A DNA stretch of 64,000 bases, taken from the NCBI GenBank assembly GCA_000507305.1, contig DF240144.1, positions 1 through 64,000 of the forward strand, in the 5' to 3' direction. How positions within the stretch are numbered: the first letter of the stretch is position 1; each line of letters starts with the position of its first letter. Source of the stretch: Breviolum minutum Mf 1.05b.01 (taxonomy: Eukaryota > Sar > Dinophyceae > Suessiales > Symbiodiniaceae). The position numbers were made by a program, and so were the translations under genes. Positions 41,801-53,230 of this stretch are shown in pieces. Under the pieces are notes generated by a model, which was not told the DNA's origin, ran no database searches, and saw nothing but the letters and a program-made list of their open reading frames with translations.

Positions 41801-42493
41801 TCCCCCTCCCAAAGAATCCCATAACATCAGGATCCCATGTTTTCAACCACCATTCTAATAAGGATGTGCAGGTCTTCCAACCAGAAACCCACCAGAAAAT
41901 CCAAAACTCAACCATCAGAGACAAGTTCCTGCCCTCAATCCTGGGTGTCCAACATCCTCGCTTCTGATATCTGTGCAAAAATCCATCCAAAAACACATCA
42001 TGGACCCTGGGTGACAAACCCTAACAAGCATGACATTACAAAACAAGTCTATCACTTTCAATGGGAGATACATCTTCAAATGATGCTTGTTCCATTTTTC
42101 TGTCTATTGAGTCTAAAGACTATCAAATTGAAGGACTGCGCATTTCTTCTGAACCAATCATGGAATCATGGCTAACTACCCTCCCAAAAACTGACTAACA
42201 TTTTTGCCCCTGAAAATAGGTCATCCCACAAGGAAAATGCATTTTAAAACCATCAATTTGCAGAAGCCATCTTCGTTTCAACGAGTGTCATACTTCACAT
42301 TTCAACACCAGAGTTTTTGCGGGTTGCAACGACTGTGTCCAGGGATCATTCAGTGATTCTGCGAAGATTCCCTACATTGAGCAGACACACCAGTGACATG
42401 AACCGTGAAATCCTGAGTAGTTAAAAAGGTAATCTGTATGGCCAATCTATCTGTCTAAATTCTTCCAAGTCACCGCAAAATGAGAGTTTTATT

Positions 42494-42590
42494 TGTGACC
42501 TCTTCTGGGGTGAGTCTGACCTCCATCTGGGTGACCAGTTCGGGTCACTTTGCTATTAGGTTAATGACCATCCCCCTATGCAGGGAACCA
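42494..42590. repeat. PAL-F-like element
   Basis: tttgtgacctcttctggggt, gagtctgacctccatctggg and ttcgggtcactttg; poorly paired ends. Confidence 0.35.
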
Positions 42591-43045
42591 ATGGGAGTTT
42601 AGACACCAACACAAATGATTCCTAAGATCCGTTGGCAACGACAGAACTGCCTCTTCTGCCGAATACTTTGGCAAGGACCTGTTTGTTTCGTGTGATTTTC
42701 GTGGGATGTTTCTTGCCTCTAGCCGTTTCGTTTTGGTAGGGAAGATCCTGTGGACCTTTGGGAAGTTATTAAATGGTTCCTAATGAAATGTTATAGAACA
42801 TGGTTTATAACTTATAACCCACCGGTGTTATATCATTACACTATATTATATTATCAATACATATATATAATATATATATATTACACATATGTGGCTGGGA
42901 ATTATGAGGGCCAAACAAACACCATCATAGCGAAATGACCATTGGTCATTTAAGGGTTAACGCCACCCTGATTATCCAAGTCATGTGGATGAAGTCGACC
43001 AATGCTGGAAGTCGACCAAACACAGTGGCTGCTTAGAGGATCATC

Positions 43046-43180
43046 CCAGGACGGACGTAAGTGATTAATAACCATGGTTAGTAAGTCCCCTAAGTAGGGT
43101 TATTCCCCTTCCAAATGGCCGTTTTATGGCTTATCAATGGGGGTTACTAACTACTTACTAACTGGGATGATCCTCCAAGT
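43046..43180. repeat. PAL-R element
   Basis: gaggatcatcccaggacgga…aagtgattaataacc is mirrored by actaactacttactaactgg then gatgatcctccaag. Confidence 0.65.
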
Positions 43181-43436
43181 GGTCTTTAGGATAACCCTGG
43201 AAGTCGTTGCCAGTTTTTCAAGGAAAATGGTGCTTGGAAAGCCAAGTTAAGCCCTATTTTAAAGGCAATTTTGTTGCTGGTTTTAGGGGTTAAGTTCCAG
43301 TTGCCTTCAAAAAATAGGACACAAAAGGCATTCCAGGTGGTTGCTTTTGGATGATGATAAACCCTTCCTTAAAAAATGGTGGTTCGTAACCCAACCTGTA
43401 AAAAATAGTGAAACTGGACTTCCAGGGATGACCTAT

Positions 43437-43610
43437 GTACGAAAATCAAAATTGGAACCTAAAAATCACCCAATTAAAAAGGAAATCATCTGAACCAAAC
43501 CTCCATTTTTTGGTTCATAATCTTAATTTTCCAAGGTGTATGGTATTCCCTATCCTACCAAGGGGAAAAGTTTGGTCTTTGGACTTTCTGGCTTACAGTA
43601 AACCTTCGCA
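43437..43610. repeat. PAL-C element plus a shared downstream block
   Basis: PAL-C (aacctaaaaatcacccaatt … aattttccaaggtgta) is followed by ggtattccctatcctaccaa and aagtttggtctttggactt. The same block follows PAL-C at 49377-49520, so the two travelled as one unit. Confidence 0.65.
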
Positions 43611-43767
43611 AATCAACTGTGTTGACCAGGACTTCCTGTAAAGGAACCGATCGCATCAATGTTTGGCAAGTCAGTGATCTGACGTATCCCACTTGTCAGT
43701 AAATAATCACCCTGGCAACAAACCATTTGATATCTACAAGTAATATCATAAATGATACATCCTATTT

Positions 43768-43857
43768 TCCCATGGGATGTTTGGTATATTTATCTACAGT
43801 TGGCTGATTATTTAAGTTATATGTAGGAAAATCTGCCAGTCACATGGATCCGATGGG
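43768..43857. repeat. PAL-A element
   Basis: tcccatgggatgtttggtat at the left; agtcacatggatccgatggg at the right; arms atttatctacagttgg and atatgtaggaaaatc. Confidence 0.65.
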
Positions 43858-44295
43858 TGATACGATATATTTGCAGTTTATGGATCGGTGTTTCTTGTCT
43901 TGTTGGTTTCTTGCAATGCCTGACTTCTTGCAAGACTCGGATGGATGACACCCGAACGCAAGCAGGTTGGAGTACCATCTTGTTGGGCAGTGCTGCAACT
44001 ACTTTGGGATATCCTCCTCCCACTAACAGATCTAACAGTGACATCTTTTCCCGAGTATCACATGTCTATAGGCTTTCAGTTGGAAGGGGAAGTTCCAAAG
44101 CTATCTATTGTATCCAATGACCCTTGGATCCTAAGATATAAATCTGTCATTACATTTCATTCTCGGCCATCCCTCTATCACTCATTCAGCCTATGCCTCA
44201 ATAAAAGAATTCATACCAAAGAAAAAAGGGCTGTAGTCGCTCAACATTTTGCAAGAAAAATGTTGCCTCATATGAACGTTATAAGTTATAACTAA
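43857..44295 (+). CDS. Unique island with two open plus frames
   Basis: One frame reads CKTRMDDTRTQAGWSTILLG and SDIFSRVSHVYRLSVGRG to a stop at 44118-44120. Another is open to about 44290 (FHSRPSLYHSFSLCLNKRIH). Possible acceptor gatatatttgcag at about 43876. Not repetitive in the window and not recognised. It may be an exon or a decayed gene. Confidence 0.25.
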
Positions 44296-44905
44296 CTTCT
44301 TTATATATCTGTTCTACGGTTCTGCTATGCTTTCCCTAACACACCATATCTTCAAAAAACCCTACCATTCTTTTCACGTAGCCAACAGAAAACACGAAAT
44401 AGAAGTTTATAGAAATAGAAGTTTATAGAAACGTTGCATATTTTTTCACAACATCTAATCATCCCAAAAACATAATTCTAAAAGGTTTGCCTGCTTGGCT
44501 GAGTAAGTTTTTGTTGACTTTTTTTCCTGGGTGTTCCCGTAGTTTTCATAAGCATTTATAGTTCGTTTCTTTCCGTTAAGACATGGTCTCTGGTCAAATT
44601 ATAATATTTCACCACCCAAGATTTTCCTGAAATTTTCGGGGTCCCATTTCCCTTACTAAACTCACCATTTGGGGGCCCAAAAAACTCGTGTGAGGTCGCG
44701 AGCTAATTTGACCAGATGGTCCCTTTAAATGGCTTCCCGGGGTGATCCCAACCACCTGGGGTGATCCCACCTGGCACGTGTGAAACCCAAGGAGTTGAGC
44801 CGCATCTTCATGGATTGTTGCCTCGGGAACGCGAACCGAGTGGGTGGGTGGCTAGTGGGTCAAAAAAAGAACCTGGAGGATTCCCGATCCTACCAAACCA
44901 TACTA

Positions 44906-45030
44906 GGGTGTCCATGGAAGTTAGTAACTGGTTAGTAAGTTGGTTTACAACCCATTTAGGGGACTTATAAGCTACTGATATAGGGGTTATAATTATTTTA
45001 TTACGTACCATGGACATCCCAGTAGGGATC
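44906..45030. repeat. PAL-H element
   Basis: ctagggtgtccatggaagtt at the left; accatggacatcccagtagg at the right; core tacaacccatttaggggact. Confidence 0.7.
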
Positions 45031-45387
45031 CAATCACCGGTGATGGCCCCTTTAAGTTGGCCAAAATAGATGGGTGGATCAAAAGTAGATTCTTTTGGGG
45101 GGGCTCCTAGCAATCATAAATTTCAGTTATGGGGAAGTTGGCACTGGGGCCCGCTTCACCAAGAATTTTTATTTCGGTAGCAAAAATGGAGACACGACAG
45201 AACCTTCGAATAAAGGTATCTGAAATGATTGGTGATAAGTGATAACTGGTGTGTTATTTCACCCCGAAATAAGTGGAGTTGCTGATCCATGGATAAGTCC
45301 TTGACCTGGGGTTATGGTCAAATCACCTTTACCTTGCCTTCTGTACAAGATCCGTTTCGAGAAATCCGTTGATAACCATATACTACT

Positions 45388-45468
45388 TACGCCCCCGAAG
45401 TTTAACACGGCACCTGTCCTTTTCCAGGTGCCCATTTTCAGGTGCCATGTGAAAACTTGAGGGGTGTA
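45388..45468. repeat. Element with the shared C/D/E/G terminal consensus
   Basis: tacgcccccgaagtttaaca is mirrored by gtgaaaacttgaggggtgta, TA at both ends; interior pairs ggcacctg with caggtgcc. Confidence 0.7.
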
Positions 45469-45696
45469 AAGAGCATGTGATGTCTGGTCGGCATGCCTCA
45501 CTTTCCTGAAAGAGAAAATGTTGAAAAATGAATTCACCGTCCATCAAACAAGAAAAGTCAGAAAAGTCTTGTCCCTGGAAGTCCAGTCGACCAAACAAAG
45601 TGCCTGGAGGCATGAAATAATTGGAAGTCGTCAATGGATATCATCAACACCAAGTGAGCCACAAAAAAAAACGGACCTCACTTTCCATGAGTCATC

Positions 45697-45790
45697 CTGG
45701 TTGTTTCATAGGGATCCTTATAATGGTTTATTATAATCACCATACAACTGGGCAGTTTTTCATCCCTTATGCCACAGGAATCTTGTTGAA
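45697..45790. repeat. PAL-K element
   Basis: tcctggttgtttcataggga, tccttataatggtttattat and gggcagtttttcatccctta. Confidence 0.55.
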
Positions 45791-45909
45791 ATCATCCCCC
45801 AAGTTTCCCGACAATGCCCGTACCACATCGTCCTTATGTGCCTACCATCGGTGTGTTGACAGTTGACAGTTGAAGTTGGGGAACTCCAACTTGATGGCGT
45901 TCCCAGAAA

Positions 45910-46062
45910 TCCGGCGTTCACTCACTCACTCACCAGTTGAGGGAAAGGTAGTTGACATCCCACTATTTACACAGTTTTTTAATACATCATTAGCACTAAT
46001 TATCCAAAAGGTGGGGTTTTCTCGTCGGATTTCGGTTCACGAAGCATCAACAGTCTCACCGA
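45910..46062. repeat. PAL-M-related element
   Basis: aatccggcgttcactcactc, accagttgaggg…agttgacatcccactattta and a right end gaagcatcaacagt. Confidence 0.4.
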
Positions 46063-46172
46063 GTCTGTTGCAATCCTTTCCTCACACCATGGGGAACATG
46101 ATGGAAAATGGTTACAGTTCCTAAAACTAAGAGTTCGGTAGACATAGATTTTGGGGATCCCATTTGCATTAC

Positions 46173-46271
46173 CCATGACGGATCCATGGGACTGGTATTA
46201 TTTACCTACATTTGATTGACTTTTATGGGACCAATGTAGGCAAATATACCAGTCCCATGGATCCGTCATGG
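46173..46271. repeat. PAL-A palindromic element, long perfect arms
   Basis: ccatgacggatccatgggac then tggta is mirrored by taccagtcccatggatccgt then catgg, about 25 paired bases. Confidence 0.85.
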
Positions 46272-46397
46272 CTTACTGACACCTCATGTAACTCGGTCAT
46301 TGGCCCGGGACGTTGGGATGGGTCTTATCTGGTTCAGTGGAAATTGAAGGAAATGGATAGATCTCCAGGCCCGAATGCTCAATGTATGGTGTATATA

Positions 46398-46499
46398 TGG
46401 GTGTTTCCAAAAATAGAGGTACCCCAAAATGGATGGTTTATGATGGAAAACCCTATTAAAATGGATGATTTGGGGGTACCATTATTTTTGGAAACACTC
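46398..46499. repeat. PAL-N palindromic element, near-perfect
   Basis: gggtgtttccaaaaatagag then gtacccc is mirrored by gggggtaccattatttttgg then aaacac. Source of spurious frames on both strands. Confidence 0.85.
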
Positions 46500-46785
46500 A
46501 TGTATTTATACCAAAACCCTCCAAGGGTGTCAAATTTCAGCCCCGCAGGTCTTTTGTTAATGGTTAAGGGGCTCAAATTTCAGACCCTTGGAGGATTCAG
46601 GTACCTACATTGACCATGGGACGATTGTATATTTACCTTCATTTGGCTTAGATGTATGGGGTCAACGTAGGTATACGTAGCATCTGGGAATAACTTTAAG
46701 TTTCATACTTCGTAGGGATTGGTTTGAAAAAAAACTCTCTTGTCAAAAGGTCACCCCAAACAAACCAAAGAACTGTTACTATGTT

Positions 46786-46888
46786 TACACTCCCGAAAAC
46801 TAACATGGATACCCAAACGATGGTTTGGAAACAGTAACTCCCTTTATAAATGGCAATTTTCATTTTTTCGTATGTTAACTGGGGTGTA
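46786..46888. repeat. Element with the shared C/D/E/G terminal consensus
   Basis: tacactcccgaaaactaaca is mirrored by gtatgttaactggggtgta with TA at both ends; interior differs from C, D, E and G. Confidence 0.7.
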
Positions 46889-46969
46889 AATGTTGTGTGA
46901 TACATGTCTCCCATGAAACATCACGTTTACAAAAAAAGGTTGATGAACTAAACAAAAGTACACAACCTA

Positions 46970-47079
46970 AATAACAGCAAAAGCCCCTGAAAATAGGCCA
47001 GGCCGGGCCCAAAATGAAACTAATATCCCAACCATCTTTATTTTCAGGTACGAAAGTCTTAGTTTTTCCGGGGAGGGTA
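46970..47079. repeat. PAL-D element, left end truncated
   Basis: aacagcaaaagcccctgaaa … ttttcaggtacgaaagtctt then agtttttccggggagggta. Confidence 0.6.
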
Positions 47080-47617
47080 TACTTTCAGCGGGCCCCCGAG
47101 GTGAGTCTTGTTTAAACAGTGTAGACGTGGTGACTTTGCCAAAAGAAGCTGATCCAAAACTCAGCTTAAAGGACAAGCAAATAGAATCATATGATCGGTT
47201 TCTTACTTCAATCTTGCGTCATCTCCAAAAGTTTCGGGGAGGTAAAAAAAATGTCAAAAACATGGAAAAAAGAAAGTGACTTACATTTTTGAACAAAATA
47301 ACATCACCACATTTAGTCCGGGGCAAAGGTTCAGGTTTTTGTTTGTCCGGGACGATGGTTCGAACCAAAGATGTTTCCCGTTCGGTTAAAGGCCGTCAGG
47401 TTGGGGCCCTGCCGTTTTGGCTGAGTGAGTTGCGAAATTCCATGATAAGTCAGCGAGGTAAAAGTCAAAATTGTTCTTTTTATGTTGAAGGTTTCAGTCC
47501 ATGTATTCGTCAATGGAGTGAATACAACTTAGAAATGGCCGAAAAGAACTGGGGAAGTGGAGTTGTAATCCTCAAGTGGGTCATTAAACAATGCTAAAAT
47601 GTACGGTAATACGGTAA

Positions 47618-47718
47618 TACTGTTAATGGCTCAGAAATCCTGCGTTCACCGCTTGAGGTTGGTAGTTTATCCCGTTTTCTACATCCCAGGTGGTGCGGAA
47701 TCTATTCCATCAACAATA
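47618..47718. repeat. PAL-M element
   Basis: tactgttaatggctcagaaa then tcc; right end ggtgcggaatctattccatc then aaca. Confidence 0.6.
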
Positions 47719-47934
47719 TGATGAACATATCAAGAGGTGTAAAATCACCACCTAGAAAAATACATCATCAAAAGGTCAACATTTTCTAGGCAGTTTAGTT
47801 TCTGTTAGGTTTTTTGCAACCCATATAATCGAAGTTGGATAGGAATCCTAGGGCAATTTCATTGAATCCCCTACATCTGGGCAAATTAGATACTAAGAGG
47901 ATTTAGCCTTACTTTTCACCAACATTTTTTTCGG

Positions 47935-48045
47935 TGACCTCGACGGTTTGGTCCTTATAATTTGCCACTCGCTACAATTCAACCCCTCGGTCCTAGGGGT
48001 TATTTCACCCCATTTATAACCGTGGTAGGTGCCCACCTTGTAGCA
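47935..48045. repeat. PAL-J-related element
   Basis: taggggttatttcaccccat, ttataaccgtggtaggtgcc and caccttgta at the right end; left part degraded. Confidence 0.45.
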
Positions 48046-48230
48046 AGTTGATCCACGACAAATAATTCCCGGATGCTTTTTGGGATGGGTGGTGATTCCC
48101 GTAATCTTCCTTAATGTTCCCTTAGGTTCCCCTAATCTTCCCAAACGGAATCCTTAGGGTTACCTCCTCCCCTTGAACACCCCCGCTTTAAGAACCCTAC
48201 AAATTACAAACAACTTTGAGCCAGCGCTTG

Positions 48231-48352
48231 TATGGCTGGTCAACCTTCCCCCCCCGACCAGAAATAAGGGTTTAATAAGGCCTTAAAGGGAAACCAATGA
48301 TGGTTAATAAGGCCTTATTTGTGGGGGAGTACCTCAACCGGGGGGTTGGTTG
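48231..48352. repeat. PAL-L palindromic element
   Basis: ctggtcaaccttcccccccc is mirrored by ccggggggttggttgattag; inner gaaataagggtttaataagg and taataaggccttatttgtgg. Confidence 0.8.
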
Positions 48353-48500
48353 ATTAGCCATCATGGGTAGATAGCTCGACGCATTCCTCACGATCACCGC
48401 CCCCCACGTTCCCACCGCACCCCTAAACCAGCACGAGGAATGCCGGGCCAAACGTCAATGATGTACGAAATGGCATTCCTCAAATGTTCCCATCAAGGCG

Positions 48501-48618
48501 GGACTCCCTGAAACTAAGAGCAAAAGCACCTGAACATTGATGATTGGAAGATTACATTCATTAAAAACATTGCTTTTGATGCATCTTTCCAAATGCCATC
48601 TTAATTTCAGGGAGGGTA
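48501..48618. repeat. PAL-D element
   Basis: ggactccctgaaactaagag then caaaagcacctgaac; right end taatttcagggagggta. It serves as the empty-site reference for the nested insertion at 21761. Confidence 0.75.
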
Positions 48619-48771
48619 CTTGCTTGAAATGCGTTTCCTGAATTGTCACTGATGAGATGATCCAATTTCACTTGGCACATCTTTTGTCTTTTCGGGTGGC
48701 AACAAAAAACATCACCACCTATAGCCACTAATTGTTGTAGTAGTGGATCCATTGAGGATGTACCCCTTACT

Positions 48772-48862
48772 TGGAAGATCGCCGCACATAGTATATAAGT
48801 GGTTAGTCAAGGGATTTACATGCCATTTATAACTGGACAGTGGGATGATCCCTCAAGTACCC
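48772..48862. repeat. PAL-R element
   Basis: acttggaagatcgccgcaca … aactggacagtgggatgatc then cctcaagt. Confidence 0.5.
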
Positions 48863-49049
48863 TTTAGACTGAGTCAGACTGCCAGAAAGCATACAGAACT
48901 CAAACGGACTGACTGGACAATCAGAAATCCAACGTTTGGGGAAGAAGATCCCCCAGCAAACCCTACTGGTAACTGTTAATGGTTGCCAGTATCCAGCTAG
49001 CGAGCTGAAATGTCTTTAAAAAACCCTCGTAAATCATGGGATAAACTAC

Positions 49050-49181
49050 TACTTGGATGACCCAGGAAGTTATATAGTAAATGGTTTGTAAATGGGGCAT
49101 AACCTACTTATAATGGGGTATATTGGGGTCACAACCCACTTACTAACCATTTGCTAACTTCCTGTAACATCCAAGTACAAC
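49050..49181. repeat. PAL-I palindromic element
   Basis: acttggatgacccaggaagt is mirrored by aacttcctgtaacatccaag; inner ggcataacctacttataatg / gggtcacaacccacttacta. Confidence 0.75.
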
Positions 49182-49376
49182 TTCAAGTGGTTTGTAAACA
49201 CAATATATCTTCCATCAACAGCTATGAGTGTAAGAACTGAATGATATTTTGGGGGGTCTCCAAGTGTTTGCTTGACATTTAGCATCTGCAATGCTCCCTT
49301 TCAAAGGCTTTTATAGATAACATATACCCTGAAAGTCCAAGACCCAACAAAGCATAGGTCCCTTAGGGGATGATCC

Positions 49377-49520
49377 ATGTACACCACTGGAAAATAGCAT
49401 TTTGAACCTAAAAAAATCACTCAATTGAAAAGGAAGATCCCTCTATTTTTTGGGCTTCAACTGTACAGTATTCCCTACTACCAAGGGAAAAAGCTTGGTC
49501 CAAATGGACTTCTTGGGTAT
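49377..49520. repeat. PAL-C element plus the shared downstream block
   Basis: tacaccactggaaaatagca … ttttttgggcttcaactgta, then agtattccctactaccaagg and aagcttggtccaaatggact as at 43437-43610. Confidence 0.6.
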
Positions 49521-49715
49521 ATGCAAATCAACTTGCCATAGTTCGATGATTGGGCCAAGGAGCAATAGGTTTTCTGACCAACTGGTGAATTCATGGTGGT
49601 TCCACAAAAGTGTTAGGAAAGCCATTGCGTGCCCCAGTGAAAAACATATGCGGCGTACGCGCAAGTCAAATTGAGAATCATTTCTCCAAGTTTCGGGGAT
49701 TAAAAAAAACTCAAC

Positions 49716-49790
49716 AAAAATGATAGAGACCACTAAACTCAAAAAACTGATAGAAACAACTAAACTCAAAAAAATGATAGAAACCACTAT
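49716..49790. repeat. Tandem repeat, about 27-bp unit, three copies
   Basis: aaaaatgatagagaccacta, aaaaactgatagaaacaact and aaaaatgatagaaaccacta, separated by aactca. The minus frame reads repeats of FYxFFEFS. Confidence 0.8.
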
Positions 49791-49909
49791 ACACAGCCCA
49801 TAAAAACATAGAAAAACTATGTATATTGGCTCCTGCCAAAACACTGAGTAACACAGTGGATTCCATGAAGGTTAATAAAGGATCCTTAGTAAAATCGTCA
49901 TGTTTCAAA

Positions 49910-50019
49910 CCCATAGGATCCATGGGACGAACGGTATATTTACCTACATGAAAACCCATAAAATTCCAGCCATTCATGCAAGGTGAATATACTGTTTCGC
50001 CCCATGGATCCGTCATGGG
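49910..50019. repeat. PAL-A palindromic element
   Basis: cccataggatccatgggacg is mirrored by gccccatggatccgtcatgg then g. Confidence 0.8.
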
Positions 50020-50027
50020 AAAGGCAA

Positions 50028-50132
50028 TACCCTCTGGTAAACTAACATAGCAATGGGAAATGGACCCTTTGAAGATGTATTTCCTATTGAAAATGGAGAT
50101 ATTCCATTGCTATGTTAGTTCACTGGAGGGTA
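50028..50132. repeat. PAL-E palindromic element, TA flanks
   Basis: taccctctggtaaactaaca then tagcaatgg is mirrored by ccattgctatgttagttcac then tggagggta. It is the clearest copy of the family. Confidence 0.85.
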
Positions 50133-50231
50133 CATATCTCTTCGTCTCGTGCCGGCAAGACACCCCGAAGCAGTCTGCGAGCGCAACAAGGTCAATCCGA
50201 AGAGCGTCTGTGACAAAATCACCTGCGATGG

Positions 50232-50345
50232 TAGGGGCCATCTAACTCCACTTATAGGGGTTACAACCCCTATAAATGGCCTTATAAAATAGGTAACTGG
50301 GGTGAAATAACACCCCAAAAAGTGGAGATATAACTTAACCCTACT
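50232..50345. repeat. PAL-J-related element
   Basis: gggccatctaactccactta and ttacaacccctataaatggc, then gaaataacaccccaaaaagt; incomplete ends. Confidence 0.45.
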
Positions 50346-50531
50346 TATAACTGGTATTTACCTACGTTTACCATAAATATCAACAATTCATGTAGAAAAC
50401 ATGTAACGGGGTTTGCCATGATCACTTGAAAATTGGAGAACCCCTGCATCACCAACAAACTTGCTACCTGTCAATCTTTCGGGGCCCGATTTTCCCATGT
50501 AACGAGGTGCTTATGGTGGACTCCTTTTGAC

Positions 50532-50625
50532 TACCCTCCTGGGAATTAACATATCCCATCAAAAGCCACTTTTGAAGATGATTTTCCTTTTCCCAAGGTG
50601 GGATATGTTAGCTCCCTGGAGGGTA
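50532..50625. repeat. PAL-G palindromic element, TA flanks
   Basis: taccctcctgggaattaaca then tatccc is mirrored by gggatatgttagctccctgg then agggta. Confidence 0.85.
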
Positions 50626-51100
50626 TTTTTTTGAAGGTCTCTCTGAAAAGATTGTTTTTTTTTTCCCTTTCCACCTGCAACTTTGAAGCCATAATCTTCT
50701 CTTCCTGTCGAAGCCACACTGGGCACGGCTCAGGGCCTGCACCAAAAGATGCATCCAGGAATTGGGTTCTCGGGTGGACCCATGGAAGTGATCGTAAGGA
50801 ACCTTAGTAAGTTGGTATTATCAAGAGATGACTCTTGAGATGAAATGGTTGGAAAAATGATGAAAAATGGAGTAGTTACTCCAACGAAAGCTAATATATC
50901 CCCTAAAAAAAAGGCTGCTTGGAAGACTACTCAGGTGATCTCAGGTGTCCATGGAAGTGATCGTAACTAGTAGGTGTATTTCATCTATTTACGGGACGTA
51001 TCCAACCTACATTGTTACAGGGCTGAAATAATAATCCATTGATCCTAAGTACCAGCAGGACATCCCAGTTGACATCCTTTCTTTCCAGCTGGTACTTTAG

Positions 51101-51239
51101 TACTTGGATGACCTGTTGGAAGTTAGGATCAATGGTTAGGATCAATGGGTTATTTCGTACCTACTTATAAATGGGGTTTTTGTTGGGGTCATAACCCACT
51201 GATCCTAACCATTTGCTAACTTCCTGGGACATCCAAGTA
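51101..51239. repeat. PAL-I palindromic element
   Basis: tacttggatgacctgttgga then agttagga is mirrored by tcctaaccatttgctaactt then cctgggacatccaagta. Confidence 0.75.
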
Positions 51240-51559
51240 TTAACCATAAGATTTTTTTGTTTCCCACCAGAACGGATGGCCTACTCTCACTGGAAAGGGA
51301 GTATTCTTGGATCAATGGTGAATTCCTGTCTATATGTTGATTATATGTATTTGTATGTTGTATATGTCAACCATATTCAACCCCACTCTGAAACCAACAG
51401 TTGGCACCAGTAGGGTTACGTCACTCCAGCTATTCGGGTGAAATAACTAACACCAGTTACCCAATTTTTTTCAGGCCATTGATAGGGATTATAACCCCAA
51501 TTTAAAGGCTGACGACTGACAGCCGGGCGCCGGCCGAAGGGGAAGGGAAGAGGCTCTAG

Positions 51560-51775
51560 GTTCGCCTATATTGGCCTTATGTTCGTCTATGTTGGCCTAT
51601 GTTAGCCCCATGTTGGCCCCCACTTTGCCTACACTAGCCCTGTCTTGGTCTTATGTTATCTTATGTTAGCCTCTGTTGGCCCTATCTCGGCCCTATGTTT
51701 GACCTATCTTGCCCCTATGTTGACCCTATGTTGGCCCAGGTCGGCCCTATGTTGGCCCCAGTGTTGCTACACAAG
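51560..51775. repeat. Minisatellite, about 12-bp unit
   Basis: About 18 imperfect copies of ggccctatgttg (ttggccttatgttcgtctat…). It ends just before the minus-strand coding island at 51.8 kb. Confidence 0.8.
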
Positions 51776-51805
51776 CGAACAAATTAATAAATAAACACCA
51801 CAAGT

Positions 51806-52345
51806 TTGGTCAGCAGCAAAGCGAAGCATCTGCTAGTCTGCAAAGAGCTTCTTTCTGAGGTGCAGTGGCAGGAAATTTTAGCAATTTTGGGATATCCCAA
51901 CATAGAGCCAAGTCTGAATAGAAGCTTTGGATATGCTTTGGTACCCCAACTGCACCCCAATAGGCTTGATACTTCTTTTTCAAGGACCTCAAGAAATCAA
52001 CCATGGCTGCACCAGCCGTCTGCATCTGCTGATGAACTTCAGGAATAATGCGGGAAGTCTGGCATTGGTATTGATGCTCTTCCCCATCCTGGGCGCCGAT
52101 GCATACCTTCAGCTTCTCCATGGATGCTTCCAGTCCCACTCGCTGCTCCAATCATCATCTGTTCTTTGAATCCAGGTCTTCCAATCGGCATTCTTTTACT
52201 CCGGTTGGGATTTTCATGGCTTTCTTGGTTGTCACCGCCATGCCACAGACTTGGAATGCCCGCGCTGCAAGAAATCAGCAGGCGATGGTTGCAATCAGAA
52301 TTTCACGTTGGAAATTCTTCTCATCTTCATCATAAAGACAGACTT
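51806..52345 (-). pseudogene. Coding island of unknown family, interrupted
   Basis: The minus strand from about 52290 reads TTKKAMKIPTGVKECRLEDL then a stop (about 52164). In another frame it then reads LEASMEKLKVCIGAQDGEEH, RIIPEVHQQMQTAGAAMVDF, LRSLKKKYQAYWGAVGVPKH and IQSFYSDLALCWDIPKLL to a stop at 51810. The pattern is helical with aromatic anchors and looks like a real protein. The stop may instead sit in an intron. No repeats overlap it. Family not recognised. Confidence 0.4.
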
Positions 52346-52394
52346 CAGTGACTACAGCAAGAGTTGAAAGGAAGGCCGTCAATGTTCTGATTGT

Positions 52395-52835
52395 TCAGTG
52401 ACTACAGACAATTGATGAAGATTCATGAACATGTATGATTGGAAGTTTTGAAGACAATCCTTTCCTTTTGGACAGGCTTCGGCTTCCACCTCTTGAAAGC
52501 CTTCCTGGGCTCAAATGGGGTGAATTCCTATTATGGGAAGCCATATTTCCTTCATGTTCAGGGGTTATTTCACCCATGTCTTTAGGGCTCAGGGCATAAA
52601 AAAACCTAACCATTTTTTTCATAGTTTTGGATACAAAAAAAGGTGCGAATTTTCCAGACATTTCCCCAACTCCCAACTGCATCAACTGCCAACCCGTCGT
52701 CATCCATATGTCTCCACACCTGTACCCAAGGGCTGCGAAACAGCTTCGTTTGTTGCCCTGGGCCGACATCATCGGATCAGAAGCCAAGATGGCTTGTGAA
52801 TTCTTCCTAGTTTTTTCATGTAAAGACATCATCAT
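52395..52835 (-). CDS. ATG-initiated 146-codon ORF, unknown
   Basis: The longest ATG-started frame outside retroelements and satellites (three Met codons at the start). It reads HEKTRKNSQAILASDPMMSA, a Trp/Met/Gly part, FFVSKTMKKMVRFFYALSPK and a Ser/Arg/Lys-rich tail before TGA. It lies directly upstream of the coding island at 51.8-52.3 kb on the same strand. Part of it overlaps a word (gggtgaaataacccc) typical of PAL-J, so it may be chance. No family recognised. Confidence 0.25.
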   Translation of the reverse strand: MMMSLHEKTRKNSQAILASDPMMSAQGNKRSCFAALGYRCGDIWMTTGWQLMQLGVGEMSGKFAPFFVSKTMKKMVRFFYALSPKDMGEITPEHEGNMASHNRNSPHLSPGRLSRGGSRSLSKRKGLSSKLPIIHVHESSSIVCSH

Positions 52836-52845
52836 GGGAATCTAA

Positions 52846-52930
52846 GGGTACCCCTCCCCAACAAAAAAATAGGGCCTTCATAAGGACTTTCCTTTTCTTG
52901 GGCAGGGTGGCATTGGAGGGCTACCCTTAA
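52846..52930. repeat. PAL-L element
   Basis: ctaagggtacccctccccaa is mirrored by ttggagggctacccttaaat; inner atagggccttcataagga. Confidence 0.65.
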
Positions 52931-53230
52931 ATTTGATATCAACGACAAGAACTAACCGTTACACCTGTTGAGGTCAGTTGTTCTGCGAAGTGTTTTTTCT
53001 GTATGTTCTGTTTTGGGATCTGATAATAAATACTTACTTTCTCAACATTTTGGTGATTTTGCATGTCTAGGGAATGCCTGAGTGTAGGGATATATACTAA
53101 ATATACTAACCAAATAAATTCAACTCGTCTTCCCATCAAATGGTATGTCTTTCGGGATAAGTTCTCAAGGTTATAGCCCACTAAAACTCACATGAGCCAC
53201 CCAAAAAAACCTCTGATACTTTCCATGAAA

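Noticed and set aside
46212-46613. 133-codon plus frame and its minus counterpart
   Set aside because: Spans PAL-A and PAL-N palindromes; the peptides are repeat translations seen at several loci.
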